From the NCBI GenBank assembly GCA_945870185.1, contig CAMBRK010000008.1, positions 1 through 64,000 on the forward strand: a stretch of 64,000 nt of DNA, written 5' to 3'. The notes beneath the pieces are model-generated. The model was given only the letters and a program-made list of their open reading frames with translations, made no database searches and was not told the DNA's origin. The DNA comes from Aureispira sp. CCB-QB1. GTDB taxonomy: Bacteria > Bacteroidota > Bacteroidia > Chitinophagales > Saprospiraceae. The stretch's first letter is position 1; every line of letters starts with the position of its first letter. Positions 7,422 to 18,049 of this stretch are shown here, in pieces. The position numbers and the translations under genes were made by a program.

Positions 7422-10400
7422 TTACTCGATTAAAATCATCTTTTTGGTAGCTGAGAAGTTTTCAGCTTCTATTTGGTAGTAGTACACGCCACTGCCATTT
7501 AACTGACCATTCTCTATGGTAACGGTGTTGTAACCTTTAGTAAATTGATTTTCAGTAATATGCACCATTTTTCCTGTCAAATCCATCACCTTTAATGTTG
7601 CTTTACCAGCTTGAGCCAATTCAAATGAAATGGTGGTGAAGTCTTTAAATGGATTGGGTTGGTTTTGGTATAAGAAATTAAGATGTCCTATGATATCACT
7701 GTTTCTTAGTTGGATGTCCAGTTTTCTTACAGAAGCATCCATGTCATATATTTCAGCAGATAGATCGTCAGAAAGTTTGATCATTTCAGTACTTCCCGCA
7801 GACTTGGTTCTGAACTCTAAAGTAAAGATCACATCATTGGTTTGTAATTGTACTCCTGCAGGAATGTCAATACTCATTTTGATCTTTCCATTTTGCAATT
7901 CATTTAGATTGGCATGGTATGATTTTACATCAGCTTTACCACTTCTCAAAGTAGAGAATTCAAGCACTTCAGCATCAAAATTCAATGCAAACTGTGCTCC
8001 CATGACTTCCATGATATCACCGGCTTTGATATCCATTTTGAGCAATTTACCAGCTTCAAACTTTTTATCATCTATAGTAAATAAGGCATTTGAACTTCTG
8101 TTTTCCAAAGCTGATCCATTGGCGTTGGCTATGGCATTACCATTGATATCTCCCACTTTTATAGCGGTGAAGTTTACATTGTTTTTATCTTCGTAGATAG
8201 AGTCAATGTTTACCTTTTCGGCATAATTGTAAGGATTTGTCGGGTCTACAAAAGCATGGTCAGTAGGTACAAATTTCCAAGACGTATTATTTTCTATTTC
8301 ATTGGAGATACCCAAAATCAATTTCCTGAGACTTACTAAGTCACTTGCTGTGATATTTTTAGAATTATTGACATCCGCAGCGATTAATTTGTACGGAGAC
8401 TCTATCTTTTGAATACCCAAGATATGTCTTTGGATCAAAACCAAGTCCAGAGTAGATACACCATTTAAAGGATCACTGTTGTTATAAACACCGATCGATT
8501 TGGAATCGAATACATCTAATCCAGTGAATGTATATTGTCCATCATTTTTGGTCATAAACATGTTTTCCTGTGCGGTATTCATCTGGGTCAATGCCACTTC
8601 TGAGTTATTGACTCCTTCATTGTTTTCGGTAGCTATGCGTCCGGATACTGTAGGAAGTAAGCTGGTTACATCTTTACATGCATTGGTAAGTGGAGAATCC
8701 TGAAGTATTAATGTCACATCACAGAAGTCAAAGTTTCCATTTTCGTCAAAAACATACATTCTTAAAGGAATTCTCGCCACCTGTCCATTAGGTATATCTG
8801 CACATGTAAATGTTCTTGCAGGTTGATTTCCAACTTCATTAAATGAATATCTCAAGGCGCTTTCCAAACCACAATTGTTTTCACTCTTCAGGTTGAAATC
8901 ACTTGCCCATACTTCTGTGGTTCCGTCTGATCCCATGACCCATACCACTTCTCTGATACATACTGGTGTTGGTTTCTTTTTGCCATTGATTCTAACGTCG
9001 AAGGAACAAGTTCTTGGTGTACCGCATCTGTTGGTTGCTGTAAAAGTAACTCTATGCAATCCGATAGGGAATGTTCTAGAGAAAGTTTTACCATTACCAG
9101 ACATATCTATACTGTTATTTTTACCCAAATCTACTGACCAGGTGTACGTAATGTTTTCAGGAGCAGTACATTCATCCGTGGCATTGGCAGATACGGTAAG
9201 TGCTTTATCACAGGCACCAGGGTCAGCATCGTGCGTTTGGTTCGCACATCCACTGAATACCGGACCACCTGTTCCCATAAGTTTGATGGTTTGTATTTTT
9301 TCAGCTACAACCTGATTACCTTGGAATGAACACCAGTCTATAACTCTCCATGTTCTTAATATTTTAATACAAGCATCTGTAACCGTATAAAACTCTTGGT
9401 CCGTAAACGAGATACCAATATCCCTGCAAGACACATTACTTACACTTGGTCTGCTATTCAAAGCATCCGGTGTAGCTAAAGCTATATTACATCCTGGAAG
9501 TGTTACATCAGCAGGGAAGGTTACATTGGCTGAAGAAAATGTAGGTGATGTGACCGTTAAGGTTTGGGTACATCTTTGAGAAGGATTAGATACTAAAAAC
9601 CATTCTCTGGTAACTACACCCACTTTACATTTTGCATCGATAGTATTAGATATGATTCTACTGTTGAACTGTAAATTGCTACACACTCCAGATGTAGTGG
9701 GTCTACCAAAGAAGGTAGTATCAAATCTAGCAGTTCCATTAACCCACGCATCTATTCTAGTGTCACCACAAACCAATGTCTTATTGGAAGGACAAATGAT
9801 GGTCGGTGGTCTTTGATTCTGAACTCTTACTTGTGTTTCACATTCATTGGAGTTGCCAGCTGCATCATAAACTTTCAATACAACGGTTACGTATGAGATA
9901 GGAGCAGTGATGTCAGCACAACAGAATCTTACTTTTGGTCCGAAATTCAAATCAGATGCAAAACCTGTACAATGGGTTGTTTTACGCTTTACTTCAAATC
10001 TATTGACAGGTCCACAATTGTCATTACTGTGATTGTCAAGAGATGTTGCATATAATTCAGCCCATCCCAAATCATCGATAGAGACTACGGTTTGGTCTTC
10101 ACAGATCGCCGTAGGTGGTGTAAGGTCTACTACATCTACTTCAGTAAAACACTCTGTAAAGTTGCCACATGCGTCTGTAACCACATATTTTAACCAGGTA
10201 CGCCCCAAAGGAAGTCCGTTAATTGTATATGGTCTTGCAGTCTGGGAGATCGTTGCAGCCATGGCAGGACGAGTACCTGTAACCGATGTTGGGCCATCTA
10301 CTTTTACAAATGGAGTATTAGGCGGCGGATTGCCATTAGAATCTGCTTTTTTGAAAAATACTTCCCAAGTTACTCCACTACAGTCAGAAACCGCTATCGG

Positions 10401-11897
10401 AGGTATTGCCTGCCACGTAGCCATACAAGTTCCTGGTGTGACAGCTACAATAGCAGCTGGATTAGGCACAGGAACTCCAGGTTGTGTGGTAATATCAGCG
10501 GGACATGTAATGACAGGTCTTTGATTATCTTCTACTTTTATGGTTTGTACACATATTTTATCTTCTCCTGAACACCAGTCCAAAATGGTCCACTGTCTGA
10601 ATACTTTGATTCCAACTCCACATTGTTCAAAAACGATATCGTCATAAAATACTTGGATATTGTGACATCTCGTAGGCGTCGGCATACCACTAACTGCTGG
10701 AGTAGGTGCACCATTGGGTAAGGTAGCGAAAGGTACGCCACAGTCTCTGATCCAGTCATCTGGACATGTTACATCGTCAAGAGATAATCTTTCAAAGTAG
10801 AAAAACTGAGACTTTTCACCAGAAACATTCCCACTAGCATCGCTGGCAGTCCAAGTTCTTTTGATCATTCTGCTGTATCTGTTGCTACAAGTCAGGTCTA
10901 TGACTTCATCTTTTTTTGTAAAAGTAAGTGTTCCACCACAGGCATCTGTAAACATTGGTGGTGTAGATGCATTAGCGACCGTCTGAGCTAGCAATGTAGC
11001 TTCACTATCACAAGCTCTGACACATACACTAGCAGGTACTGATGATTTGATATTTCCTTCGCGACTATCAATGAATACATCATAAAGAAATCCACCCGCG
11101 GGAACACCTGTATTATTGGCAGTACTGATTACAAGTATATAATTTATACCTGCAGTAAGGCTTCCTGAGATCGCATTTACATTAGTCTCGAGAATATTTG
11201 TACACGGATTATCTGATACAAATGAACCTTGATACAGAGACATTCTAAGGTTTGTTTGCGGTAAAGATATATCTACGATACCACTAGCGTCCACTGCAAA
11301 ATTTCTAGTGATAAAGTTGACTCCATTGACGGATACACCAGGGCAGGTTGTTGTAACATTTGGCCTATTGTATGTAGAAGAAGTAGGTAATAATGTACCT
11401 GGCAAATTGGTGATTCTTTCTTCACATGGACATTCTGTAATGATAGGAGCAAGCTTATCTTCGATTTTAGCTGATCCCCAACATGAATTTCCACATCCTC
11501 TCAGACTGACTTTCACTTCGAGATTCATATTGATATGTGCTCGGGTTACTCTCGTTCTTATGATAGGTCTTCCTTGGCTGTCTGTTCCATCTGTAAATGT
11601 AGGGAGCGCATTACCATTAGGCAATTTTGCAGTAACGTCGTATGCTGCATCGCCATAAGCCTGTAACTCTAAGATCATATCTGGTTCTAAGGTGACATCA
11701 CAGTCTTCGTCTAAAGAAATCTGAACACCATCATTACACGCCAAAATGACGTTGCAATCTATGACTTGGGCATTAAGATTTGTAAATGTATGTATAAGAG
11801 TTATGGTTAAAATAATTGAGAATGCCCTTGTGTTCGTGCTTAAGAATTCTGAAACATGGTTCAGAAAGAAGTTAAGTGTAAAATTGGGTCTTTTCAT
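7422..11897 (-). CDS. giant secreted HYR-like/dockerin protein with type IX sorting domain
   Basis: About 1491 aa. The start chosen is ATG at 11895-11897 (MKRPNFTLNFFLNH), which puts a signal peptide at ~1-44 ending near LNA/QVIDC; a longer frame to 11996 adds an unlikely leader. The body is a string of Cys-rich, Ig-like/HYR-like modules with recurring 'DxxxPxxxCP' boundaries and WTASDASGN-type strands. Near the C-terminus come a Ca-binding dockerin-like pair (STLDLVLIQRHILGI and DVNNSKNITASDLVSLRKLI), then a cohesin-like beta domain (GAQFALNFDAEVLEF). The last ~75 residues are a type A T9SS sorting domain (YQNQPNPFKDFTTISF ... GVYYYQIEAENFSATKKMI). It is predicted to be exported by T9SS and displayed or released at the surface; ligand unknown. 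It is a paralogue of the next gene. Confidence 0.85.
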   Translation of the reverse strand: MKRPNFTLNFFLNHVSEFLSTNTRAFSIILTITLIHTFTNLNAQVIDCNVILACNDGVQISLDEDCDVTLEPDMILELQAYGDAAYDVTAKLPNGNALPTFTDGTDSQGRPIIRTRVTRAHINMNLEVKVSLRGCGNSCWGSAKIEDKLAPIITECPCEERITNLPGTLLPTSSTYNRPNVTTTCPGVSVNGVNFITRNFAVDASGIVDISLPQTNLRMSLYQGSFVSDNPCTNILETNVNAISGSLTAGINYILVISTANNTGVPAGGFLYDVFIDSREGNIKSSVPASVCVRACDSEATLLAQTVANASTPPMFTDACGGTLTFTKKDEVIDLTCSNRYSRMIKRTWTASDASGNVSGEKSQFFYFERLSLDDVTCPDDWIRDCGVPFATLPNGAPTPAVSGMPTPTRCHNIQVFYDDIVFEQCGVGIKVFRQWTILDWCSGEDKICVQTIKVEDNQRPVITCPADITTQPGVPVPNPAAIVAVTPGTCMATWQAIPPIAVSDCSGVTWEVFFKKADSNGNPPPNTPFVKVDGPTSVTGTRPAMAATISQTARPYTINGLPLGRTWLKYVVTDACGNFTECFTEVDVVDLTPPTAICEDQTVVSIDDLGWAELYATSLDNHSNDNCGPVNRFEVKRKTTHCTGFASDLNFGPKVRFCCADITAPISYVTVVLKVYDAAGNSNECETQVRVQNQRPPTIICPSNKTLVCGDTRIDAWVNGTARFDTTFFGRPTTSGVCSNLQFNSRIISNTIDAKCKVGVVTREWFLVSNPSQRCTQTLTVTSPTFSSANVTFPADVTLPGCNIALATPDALNSRPSVSNVSCRDIGISFTDQEFYTVTDACIKILRTWRVIDWCSFQGNQVVAEKIQTIKLMGTGGPVFSGCANQTHDADPGACDKALTVSANATDECTAPENITYTWSVDLGKNNSIDMSGNGKTFSRTFPIGLHRVTFTATNRCGTPRTCSFDVRINGKKKPTPVCIREVVWVMGSDGTTEVWASDFNLKSENNCGLESALRYSFNEVGNQPARTFTCADIPNGQVARIPLRMYVFDENGNFDFCDVTLILQDSPLTNACKDVTSLLPTVSGRIATENNEGVNNSEVALTQMNTAQENMFMTKNDGQYTFTGLDVFDSKSIGVYNNSDPLNGVSTLDLVLIQRHILGIQKIESPYKLIAADVNNSKNITASDLVSLRKLILGISNEIENNTSWKFVPTDHAFVDPTNPYNYAEKVNIDSIYEDKNNVNFTAIKVGDINGNAIANANGSALENRSSNALFTIDDKKFEAGKLLKMDIKAGDIMEVMGAQFALNFDAEVLEFSTLRSGKADVKSYHANLNELQNGKIKMSIDIPAGVQLQTNDVIFTLEFRTKSAGSTEMIKLSDDLSAEIYDMDASVRKLDIQLRNSDIIGHLNFLYQNQPNPFKDFTTISFELAQAGKATLKVMDLTGKMVHITENQFTKGYNTVTIENGQLNGSGVYYYQIEAENFSATKKMILIE

Positions 11898-11950
11898 TGT
11901 ATGAAAATTTAAATTTTTATTTAATCGATAATATTCAATGAGAAATAAAG

Positions 11951-11991
11951 GGTGCAAAGTCTGTGGTTTCGTCTTGTACAGACTTTGCACC
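11951..11991 (-). terminator. intrinsic terminator of the second giant surface-protein gene
   Basis: A 14-bp perfect stem, GGTGCAAAGTCTGT (11951-11964) and ACAGACTTTGCACC (11978-11991), lies ten bases beyond the stop of the upstream gene on the minus strand; CTTTATTT follows in that direction. The two giant genes are thus probably transcribed separately or with attenuation between them. Confidence 0.75.
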
Positions 11992-12000
11992 AGCATTCTG

Positions 12001-15000
12001 TTATTTTATAATGATCATTTTTCTGGTAGCTGAGTGCTTGCTTGTCTCTATTTGATAATACAGTACTCCGGTATTATTCAGTGAGTTTGCATCGAGCTGG
12101 ATACTGTTGTATCCTTTTTTGTAGAGGCCATTTTGTTGCTGAACCACTTTTCCTGTAACATCATAGATTTTAAGAGTAACATCAGATGTTTCTGGAAGGG
12201 TAAAACCTATCGTTGTGCTTGCGTTAAAAGGATTCGGAATATTCTGGTAAACTTCAAACGTTTCGATAACAGACTCTGAGCCTGATCTTGCTTCTAAGCT
12301 TATACTATGTACTGCGAATTCGTCGTCTGACTGTGTATAGGCTTCAGGTTTTAGTCCAGCATTATACAATTTCAAGATCGTATGATGGTCTGCATCTTTT
12401 AGCATCTTAAATTTGAATGAAAACATATTGTCTTGTAAACTGACAGGGGCAAAATGATTCCAGCTCAAGTGTATTAATCCGTTTGAAAGATTGTTGTAAT
12501 TAAAGTTTTGCTCGTATACCGATAACTTCTTGGATCCAGCTTCCAGCATTTCCACCATTTGTTTATCAAAAGAAAGCGACATCTGTACACCTACCAATTC
12601 TTTAAGTTCGTCAATTGATATATTTACAGCTACGATATCTCCTGCTTTAGCAGTGATTTTATTTTGATGGAAATTCATTGCACTTCTGTTATTCACTTCA
12701 GCATTACTCGCACTCGAAGCTTTTACAGATCCATTGATATCACCAATTTTTACTGCTACAAAATCCTTTCCTGACATATTTTTATCCATATTGGTCATTT
12801 CTGCCATTTCAGTATATGGGAACGGATTTTTTGGATCAGCAAATTTGTAGCTAGCATCTATAAATCTCCAACTCTTGTTATTTGTAAATTCACCAGTGAT
12901 ACCCAAAATGGTTTTTCTAAGATCTACTAAGTCAGAAGCTGTTATTTTACTCGAATTATTCACGTCTGCAGCAATCAACTTATATGGAGAATCTAGAGGA
13001 CTTAATCCCAAGATATGTCTTTGGATCATCACTAAGTCTAAAGTAGATACACCATTAAGTACATCGTCATTCTTATAAGGATTAACCATGTAATCATTGT
13101 TGATTGGCAACTCACTGAAGATAAATTGACCATCGGCACCAGTCATCATGGATTTAGGAAACTCTGCTTGATTACTCATCAATTCTACCTGCACATCTTC
13201 TACTGATTGGTCAGCATCCGTGTATATATTTCCTTTTACACTGATTTTGGATTGTGGAGCAACAGGGTTACAAATGTTTCCATTGTCTTGGACATTTAAA
13301 GAAACGGTACAGAAATCACTATTTCCAGCTGCATCTATAAAGTATACATCAAACGTAAATTTCTTGTTGCTCAAACCATTCATATCAGCGCATCTGATGA
13401 TTCTAGAAATGTCATTTCTGTTGGTTGCCGAAAATGAAGCTGTGATTTGATTTCCTTTAGAGCAGTTGTCTGTACTACCTCTATCAAAATCTGATGCCCA
13501 AATGGCCACTTCTTTAGCTATAGGCATGATGACGGTTCCTATTTCGGTAATACAATAAGGAGTAGGCTTCTTGTCGTCCCGTATGGTAAATACATTAGAA
13601 CATGTTGCAACATTTTTGCAGCCATCTTTAACTGTCCAGGTAATCTTATGTGTTCCATAAGGGAATACTCTGTTTACAGTTCTGCCTGCCCCATTATTAA
13701 CTTCCACTGAGCCATTATTACCTTCATCGATGGTAAAACTCCAGTCCAATTTTTCAGCAGGAGTACAGTCATCATCAGCTACAGCAGATACTGTTACATT
13801 AGCTTGACATTCTCCTACCTGTGTTATCGCAAGATCAGCAGGAGCGCAACCGCTTTTAAATTCAGGCGCTTTTACGTTGTTGATCATAATCAATTGGGTA
13901 TGTGTCCACTCTCCAGATCCAGGGAAAAATGAATTTCTTTGGCACCAATCCACAACTTTCCATTGTCTAAGTACTTTTACACATACATTGTCTGCAAAAT
14001 TGAATACGATATCTTCATGTGTAAATGCCAATTGTGAACATTCTGTATTTCGGATAAATCTTGGTACAGAGTTAGCTACAGGCAAATCTTCAGGATCTAT
14101 ATCTGATAAACAACTCACATTGGTCGTGTAGGTATCAGGCCAGTCAATATCCACAGCGGTAAGTGCTCTGTTGTTGCCAACAGTGATCACTTGAGTTCTG
14201 GTAGCTTTATTACCCGAAACATCAGTTGCTGTAAAAGTTCTGGTGATCGTACCCACACCACATTCATTCAATGCATCATTTCTAGTTTCTACGATTGTGG
14301 CTGAACAGTTGTCAGTAACTGTAGCTGCACCAAATCTGGTCAACGATGTGAAATCTTCATAACAGTTGGCAGTTCTTGCTGTGGGAGCTGTCAATACCGG
14401 GAAAATATTGTCTTGAATTGTAGCATCCACCATGCATGTATTGCTTCTGCCACCAGCATCTTCTACATATAATTCTACCTGCACTTTTTTGTTTAGACCT
14501 ATGTCAGCACAAGTAAATTTAAGTGTATTGTTGCAAGGTAAGGTACTCCATGCTACTGGATTGTCCATCCTTCTGATTTTCATACAAGTCAGTGCACAGT
14601 TGTCATGACTTCCATCATCAAAAGTCAATACTCCCGCGGTTCCTTCACCATTGATACCTACAGCCACGATGCTGTTTCTATCACATACAGGGGTAGGAGG
14701 TTGATTATCTACTACATCTATCTCTACTACCACAGTACCTGTATTTCCACAGTCATCTTGGGCAGAGTACCTGATCCAAGATCTACCCAAAGGAAGATTT
14801 TCAATTCTATAGTTACTTGTTCCTGGAGTTCCTAGCACTCTTGTCAGGCCATCTACAGTCTTGAATTCAACATCAGGTCCCGGATCATTGCAAATGTTGC
14901 CAGTTTTAAATTCTACATACCATGGGATGTTTGTCTTTTTATTTTGACAATCTCTAAGTAAGTAAGGTGTCAATACATTCCATGTTTCTCCATAGCATGT

Positions 15001-17100
15001 ATTTGGTTTATTGCCCAATACTGCTACAGCTGGACTAGGTTGTCCGTTGGCAAGAGTACAAATCGGTGATCTGAAGTCTTGTCTCACATCGATCAAAGGA
15101 TCTTGAGTGTCCATAACAGTGATCAGTTGATTCACTATTAAAATGTTATTTGGAGCAGCAGTACAATGATCTATAATGGTCCATTTTCGCAGTAACTTGT
15201 AAGCATGTGGATACGTACCACATAACAAAATTTTTCTATCTGAATAAGAAACGGCTGCCTTAAGACATTGCACATTAAGTGGATATCCTGTAAATTCTGG
15301 AGAAGGTACAGAATCTAACACTAGGTTATTTTCAGCATCACGGTATGACTGTGTCAAGCCATTTAAAAGATATGGAACTTTTGGCCAGTTACCACACGCT
15401 TCTAAACTTGCGTTTGGTCCTGTCGCAGAATCATAATTGTTAGGGTCTATCACATCATTAAGCGTAGCTCTACGCACACTAATGGTCTGAGCACATGATG
15501 AAATGTTAGATGAATTGTCAGTCACTGACCATGTTCTAGTTAACACTGAAGAGAAAGCTCCACCGCAGTCGTTATTGACCACTTGATCAGTGTATCTCAT
15601 GGTGACGTTACTACATCTGTCAAAACCAGTAACTATCCATGTATTGGCTGTAGTGGAGGAAGGAGTTACCGAAACACCTGCAGGAAAAGATGGCATTCCA
15701 GTTACCGTAAGGTTGGTGAGTTGGTCACAGTTTACAGTAACGCTTGCAGGACATACGATATCCGGTATAGATTTATCTTCTATTTTGGCATATCCCCAAC
15801 AAGAATTTCCAGTACATTCATGAATGATTTTGATTTCCAATGTTTTTCCAACATATTTGAATCCAAGTGTACCATTTGGAATGATCGTATCTCTTTCGAT
15901 ATCTCTGATCATGATATCAAAAGATGAATTAGGGTAAGGTTGACCTTCCAAAAACTGGTCAGCGTCAAAATATAACTCACAGCTAGGATTCATGGATAAT
16001 TGAACCAAGTTGTTACAAGCCAAAGGTCTGATTGGCTCATTTACTATATCTATGCGTTGAATGCTTGTAAATGGACAATAATCAGCAGTACTGTTTATTC
16101 TGAAATCACCTCTGACAGCAAGATAATAAATATTAGGTATATTGGGCCAATTGATAGTTCTCGAATTTATGGATCCACCTGGATTGGTAAGGGATATTCC
16201 TGGCGCTGGTATAGTTGCAGCAGCATCTAAAAATACTCCCCATACTAATGTAGCAGGGTTCAATTGACCAGGAGTGGCTGCAATGGAGTATCTTTCAGTA
16301 GCACCAAGACAATTACCAAAATCACCTCTTAAGGTAGTAAAGGGTCTAGGGTCTACCACATCTACTGACAAGCTCGCAGAAAAGTTACATCCAAGTGGCT
16401 GACCAGCATAGTTTAAAGCTATACCTGAAACTCCTAAGCTGTATCTGCCTGGAGTTGGTCCCCAATTGATGGTGGCTGTTGCGAATGTAGGATCTGTACT
16501 CGCAATAGTTCCTCCTAAAGGAAGTGTCCAAACCAAATTAGTGTAAGTATTTGTTGCTGGAGCTGGAATAATTGCATAATTCTCACCTAAGGAATTTTGA
16601 CAAACATTAAGATCACCAGTAATGCTTACAGGACTTGGATGTAATGGATACCTACAGTTTTGAATAGAAAACACAGTGTATACTTCATTAGTATTCCTGT
16701 TTCTAATTCTCACTGACCATGTCGTACCTGATACTCTTTTTCCTGTAATAGCAAAAAGTCCTGGTGAAGTAATTGACTCAGGAATAACGGTATTGGGTAG
16801 ATACAATATGGGAGCCGCCGGTGGAGGCAAAGATGCCGGATGATAAAAACCTCCAATTGGAGATTCTAACACCCAAACATGACCAGGAGTACCATTAAAT
16901 GAAAATGAATCTTCATATTGGCCATTGGTCGCAGTAGTTGCATTATTCAAACACATGCATTCTGTTTTGGCAGGGATAGCAGGTGTTTGTCCGAATACAA
17001 AACTTGAAAACAAAAGGGACAATACAAAACTGGTTTGGATTGGTTTCAGGAGTGATGGCTGCATCAGCCTGAAAAAGTGTTTAAGTAATGGGTTCTTCAT
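12001..17100 (-). CDS. giant secreted HYR-like/dockerin protein with type IX sorting domain (paralogue)
   Basis: About 1699 aa from ATG at 17098-17100 (MKNPLLKHFFRLMQ), giving a signal peptide up to ~FVFGQ; the open frame extends to 17154 but that leader is unlikely. The N-terminal ~350 residues hold PKD/SprB-like repeats (SITGDLNVCQNSLGENYAI, 'WGPTPGRYSLGV'). Then come the same Cys-rich HYR-like modules as in the neighbour, including the shared GNSCWGYAKIEDK segment. Next follow a dockerin-like pair (STLDLVMIQRHILGL, DVNNSSKITASDLVDLRKTI), a cohesin-like domain (GVQMSLSFDKQMVEML) and a T9SS type A tail (YQNIPNPFNASTTIGF ... TRKMIIIK). It is predicted to be a surface or secreted adhesin/matrix protein. 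Same order of domains and head-to-tail position indicate tandem duplication with divergence. Confidence 0.85.
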   Translation of the reverse strand: MKNPLLKHFFRLMQPSLLKPIQTSFVLSLLFSSFVFGQTPAIPAKTECMCLNNATTATNGQYEDSFSFNGTPGHVWVLESPIGGFYHPASLPPPAAPILYLPNTVIPESITSPGLFAITGKRVSGTTWSVRIRNRNTNEVYTVFSIQNCRYPLHPSPVSITGDLNVCQNSLGENYAIIPAPATNTYTNLVWTLPLGGTIASTDPTFATATINWGPTPGRYSLGVSGIALNYAGQPLGCNFSASLSVDVVDPRPFTTLRGDFGNCLGATERYSIAATPGQLNPATLVWGVFLDAAATIPAPGISLTNPGGSINSRTINWPNIPNIYYLAVRGDFRINSTADYCPFTSIQRIDIVNEPIRPLACNNLVQLSMNPSCELYFDADQFLEGQPYPNSSFDIMIRDIERDTIIPNGTLGFKYVGKTLEIKIIHECTGNSCWGYAKIEDKSIPDIVCPASVTVNCDQLTNLTVTGMPSFPAGVSVTPSSTTANTWIVTGFDRCSNVTMRYTDQVVNNDCGGAFSSVLTRTWSVTDNSSNISSCAQTISVRRATLNDVIDPNNYDSATGPNASLEACGNWPKVPYLLNGLTQSYRDAENNLVLDSVPSPEFTGYPLNVQCLKAAVSYSDRKILLCGTYPHAYKLLRKWTIIDHCTAAPNNILIVNQLITVMDTQDPLIDVRQDFRSPICTLANGQPSPAVAVLGNKPNTCYGETWNVLTPYLLRDCQNKKTNIPWYVEFKTGNICNDPGPDVEFKTVDGLTRVLGTPGTSNYRIENLPLGRSWIRYSAQDDCGNTGTVVVEIDVVDNQPPTPVCDRNSIVAVGINGEGTAGVLTFDDGSHDNCALTCMKIRRMDNPVAWSTLPCNNTLKFTCADIGLNKKVQVELYVEDAGGRSNTCMVDATIQDNIFPVLTAPTARTANCYEDFTSLTRFGAATVTDNCSATIVETRNDALNECGVGTITRTFTATDVSGNKATRTQVITVGNNRALTAVDIDWPDTYTTNVSCLSDIDPEDLPVANSVPRFIRNTECSQLAFTHEDIVFNFADNVCVKVLRQWKVVDWCQRNSFFPGSGEWTHTQLIMINNVKAPEFKSGCAPADLAITQVGECQANVTVSAVADDDCTPAEKLDWSFTIDEGNNGSVEVNNGAGRTVNRVFPYGTHKITWTVKDGCKNVATCSNVFTIRDDKKPTPYCITEIGTVIMPIAKEVAIWASDFDRGSTDNCSKGNQITASFSATNRNDISRIIRCADMNGLSNKKFTFDVYFIDAAGNSDFCTVSLNVQDNGNICNPVAPQSKISVKGNIYTDADQSVEDVQVELMSNQAEFPKSMMTGADGQFIFSELPINNDYMVNPYKNDDVLNGVSTLDLVMIQRHILGLSPLDSPYKLIAADVNNSSKITASDLVDLRKTILGITGEFTNNKSWRFIDASYKFADPKNPFPYTEMAEMTNMDKNMSGKDFVAVKIGDINGSVKASSASNAEVNNRSAMNFHQNKITAKAGDIVAVNISIDELKELVGVQMSLSFDKQMVEMLEAGSKKLSVYEQNFNYNNLSNGLIHLSWNHFAPVSLQDNMFSFKFKMLKDADHHTILKLYNAGLKPEAYTQSDDEFAVHSISLEARSGSESVIETFEVYQNIPNPFNASTTIGFTLPETSDVTLKIYDVTGKVVQQQNGLYKKGYNSIQLDANSLNNTGVLYYQIETSKHSATRKMIIIK

Positions 17101-18025
17101 CGATTGATGGATTTTGTAAAATTCGTAATTGCTTAATACCTTTATAACGTACACCTTTCCTTTGACGGACTGTTAGCACATTATTTGTGTAAAACTTGAT
17201 TATCAATAAGCAGAAGAAACATACGAATCCAGATTGGATATGATATATTTTCTCTTCTTACCATTAAAAGAATTCAAATTTCAGACCAAACTTATTTTTG
17301 CATGATGAAGTATTTTAATATGTTTGACACATTATTTATTTAAGTAATGTTTAAGTAGTTTTTTGTCAGTGATTTTAATGCTTTAATCTGAAACTAAAAA
17401 AAATGAAAAAAAATTTCTTTTTTTAGTACAACATTAACTAGGTATAAATCACACTTTTCTTAAGTCTATATTATTATAAGAAACTAGTATAATAATAACA
17501 TGCTTAAGATTTCATCCATATCAAATCTTTGATTGTCCATCAATTGATAACGCCAAGGCTCAAAGTGGCTTCGCTTAATTGATTCGTGGCTTCGGCTTCA
17601 TGTCTTGGCGCTTGGCTCTTCATTATGCTTAGCCGCCATATCCCTTTGTTCAGATTGTTCAGATCGTCATTAGGTTATTCCATAGCTCTATTATTTGAGT
17701 GTTTAATAAAGTCAAATTACCATTATTTATAATGTAATTTATATAAAAATTATTATCATAATGTTAAAATATTACAATTATACATATGTATTTTTAATTT
17801 ATTTATAACTTTTAATAAATATATTTTGATATTATATTAGATATATATTATTTTGCATAATATTTAATAATTTAATTTTATATAATTCTTTACCCAAATT
17901 TATACCCAAGACCTGCCTTTTTTATATTTTGTAATCAAATTGTTAGTACAGTGTAATGGATTTGATTACACAAAAGAACAGATTAAAATAATTATATATA
18001 TATTTCATTATTTTATTGGTAAAAA
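17101..18025. other. long AT-rich intergenic region before the dcw cluster
   Basis: More than 900 bases without a credible gene. It divides minus-strand surface genes from the plus-strand dcw operon. On the minus strand TAAGTTTG (17287-17294) fits TAnnTTTG and could drive the giant gene with a long leader. A GC-richer block at about 17530-17650 has near-repeats (GTGGCTTCGCTT / GTGGCTTCGGCTT) and an inverted CGCCAAG / CTTGGCG pair. The remainder (17700-18000) is extremely AT-rich. Confidence 0.5.
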
Positions 18026-18040
18026 GTGGGAAAAAGTGGG
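18026..18040 (+). promoter_or_regulatory. MraZ-binding boxes (two GTGGG repeats)
   Basis: GTGGG at 18026-18030 and again at 18036-18040, each preceded by AAAAA, gives the 10-bp period of the MraZ operator known from other bacteria (repeated TGGG-type boxes spaced by five bases). They lie directly upstream of the predicted -7 element of mraZ, so MraZ binding should block its own promoter and thus the whole cluster. Confidence 0.8.
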
Positions 18041-18049
18041 AATTAATTA

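Noticed and set aside
7630-11658. Several plus-strand open frames of 60-190 codons opposite the first giant surface protein
   Set aside because: They are antisense shadows of a well-supported minus-strand gene with signal peptide, repeated domains and T9SS tail; their translations show no motifs.
12875-17107. Plus-strand open frames opposite the second giant surface protein
   Set aside because: Same reason: shadow frames of a coding region with strong domain evidence on the minus strand.
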